From contig NC_092677.1 in assembly GCF_964355755.1 (NCBI RefSeq), positions 11,308,601-11,368,600 on the forward strand: a stretch of DNA of 60,000 nt, read 5' to 3'. The first letter of the stretch is position 1. Each line of letters starts with the position of its first letter. The translations under genes were made by a program, and so were the position numbers. Below are positions 59,235-60,000 of the stretch, piece after piece. This DNA is from Antedon mediterranea. Its lineage: Eukaryota > Echinodermata > Crinoidea > Comatulida > Antedonidae. Below the pieces are notes generated by a model. The model made no database searches and was not told where the DNA came from. It saw only the letters and a list, made by a program, of their open reading frames with translations.

Positions 59235-59292
59235 TTATGTTATAAGATTTATACAGCGCACATATCCACTAAAGTGCTCAAGGCGCTTAAAT
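59235..59292 (-). mobile_element. Possible LINE/SINE 3' tail
   Basis: On the minus strand, TTAAGCGCCTTGAGCACTTT, GTGGATATGTGCGCTGTATA and AATCTTATAACATAACATA. The AAGCGC-TTGAG ... GCGCT-TATAAAT pattern resembles the shared 3' ends of L2-type LINEs and SINEs that use them. Only the tail is seen. Confidence 0.45.
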
Positions 59293-59930
59293 GTGTTAGT
59301 ATTTATTGTTTTAAATATGTTTAATCCATTCCATTCTATATTAGTGTCGGGATTCCCGTTGTTGAATTTGACGGAAAACAAATAAATAAATAAAGCAAAT
59401 TTAATGTGGTTATATATATTGTATTATGTATTTCTATACAGATCTAATTAATTGGTTTACTTTTTTGTTTTGATGTTATATATTAGTGTTTAGAACTTTG
59501 TGACTAATTATTTGCAATTTTTGTCTGTAAATTGGATGCACCATTAACTGATAAATGTGTGCCACCGATATAAAGGTGATTCCTATGAATAAACACAATA
59601 ACATTAAATGAAAACTATCTTCTTTATGTTCAACCACATTCGTAATTTCCACGTGACTGCAGCAGCTATTGGAAGTTGATTAATTCGTTTCGTCTTCCGG
59701 GTCTTTTTTTGAACTTTCTGTAACATTTTGTTTGAAAGTTATACGTTACTATAAGTACTTTCACACCTCACTGCCTAAAGCGTTATGTTTTTCTTTCCAG
59801 AAAAACTATTTTATACAAAGCTTTAAAAAAAATCCGAAAAAATCGTCAAAAAACTCTTATAGTTATACATCACTTCAAAATTGCGCTGATATTTTTAGCC
59901 TAATTTAATAAACGTATGAAACAATTTAAT
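59293..59930. other. Non-coding, nothing recognised
   Basis: No gene recognised. Confidence 0.4.
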
Positions 59931-60000
59931 TATGAATTATTCATTATATGAATTATTCATTAGATAGCCTGCCTTATTCATTAGATAGCCTGCCTTATTC
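59931..60000. repeat. Nested short tandem repeats running off the window
   Basis: TATGAATTATTCATTA twice (59931-59962, period 16), overlapping ATTCATTAGATAGCCTGCCTT (period 21) from 59955. The array continues to the last base. Confidence 0.85.

Overview
The window reads as AT-rich animal genomic DNA. It has long non-coding stretches, dense short transposon remnants, minisatellites, and one clear protein-coding exon with a eukaryotic splice acceptor and poly(A) signals. The abundance of AGGCCTA-type words, several MITE-like and tRNA-derived SINE families, and the protein match together suggest a marine invertebrate. A deuterostome such as an echinoderm is my best guess, but that is an inference from style and not a proof.

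Region by region. 1-2390 lies upstream of, or within the first intron of, the gene. It is built almost entirely of repeats: an AGGCCTAG-rich block, an 890-bp long-inverted-repeat element carrying about 20 copies of the palindrome TTGCGCAA (471-1360), and a second inverted-repeat element (1371-2031). 2390-4981 is a large last coding exon of a C2H2 zinc-finger transcription factor closely resembling vertebrate ZFP64: an N-terminal CCHC-type finger, nine consecutive C2H2 fingers, one distant finger and a Q/S/T-rich tail. 5.0-5.6 kb holds the 3' UTR and poly(A) signals, then a tRNA-like sequence inside a 36-bp direct repeat.

5.6-60 kb contains no exon that I can support. It carries eight copies or fragments of a ~160-bp MITE, three copies of a tRNA-derived SINE, at least six copies of a hairpin family related to CCCCTATTAAGGGGACAC, other foldback elements, and several tandem repeats. 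The main tandem repeats are a 58-bp minisatellite (16.6-18.06 kb, about 25 units), a 21-bp minisatellite with higher-order structure (42.68-44.16 kb, about 70 units), an ~37-bp array (35.5-35.9 kb) and a 74-bp triplet (51.1-51.3 kb). Many segmental micro-duplications of 60-150 bp also occur.

There is one gene and no operon logic. The most thought-provoking feature is the TTGCGCAA array just upstream of the zinc-finger exon, because each unit is a consensus C/EBP-type bZIP site and also a perfect palindrome. No CRISPR array, rRNA, prokaryotic gene or viral gene was seen.
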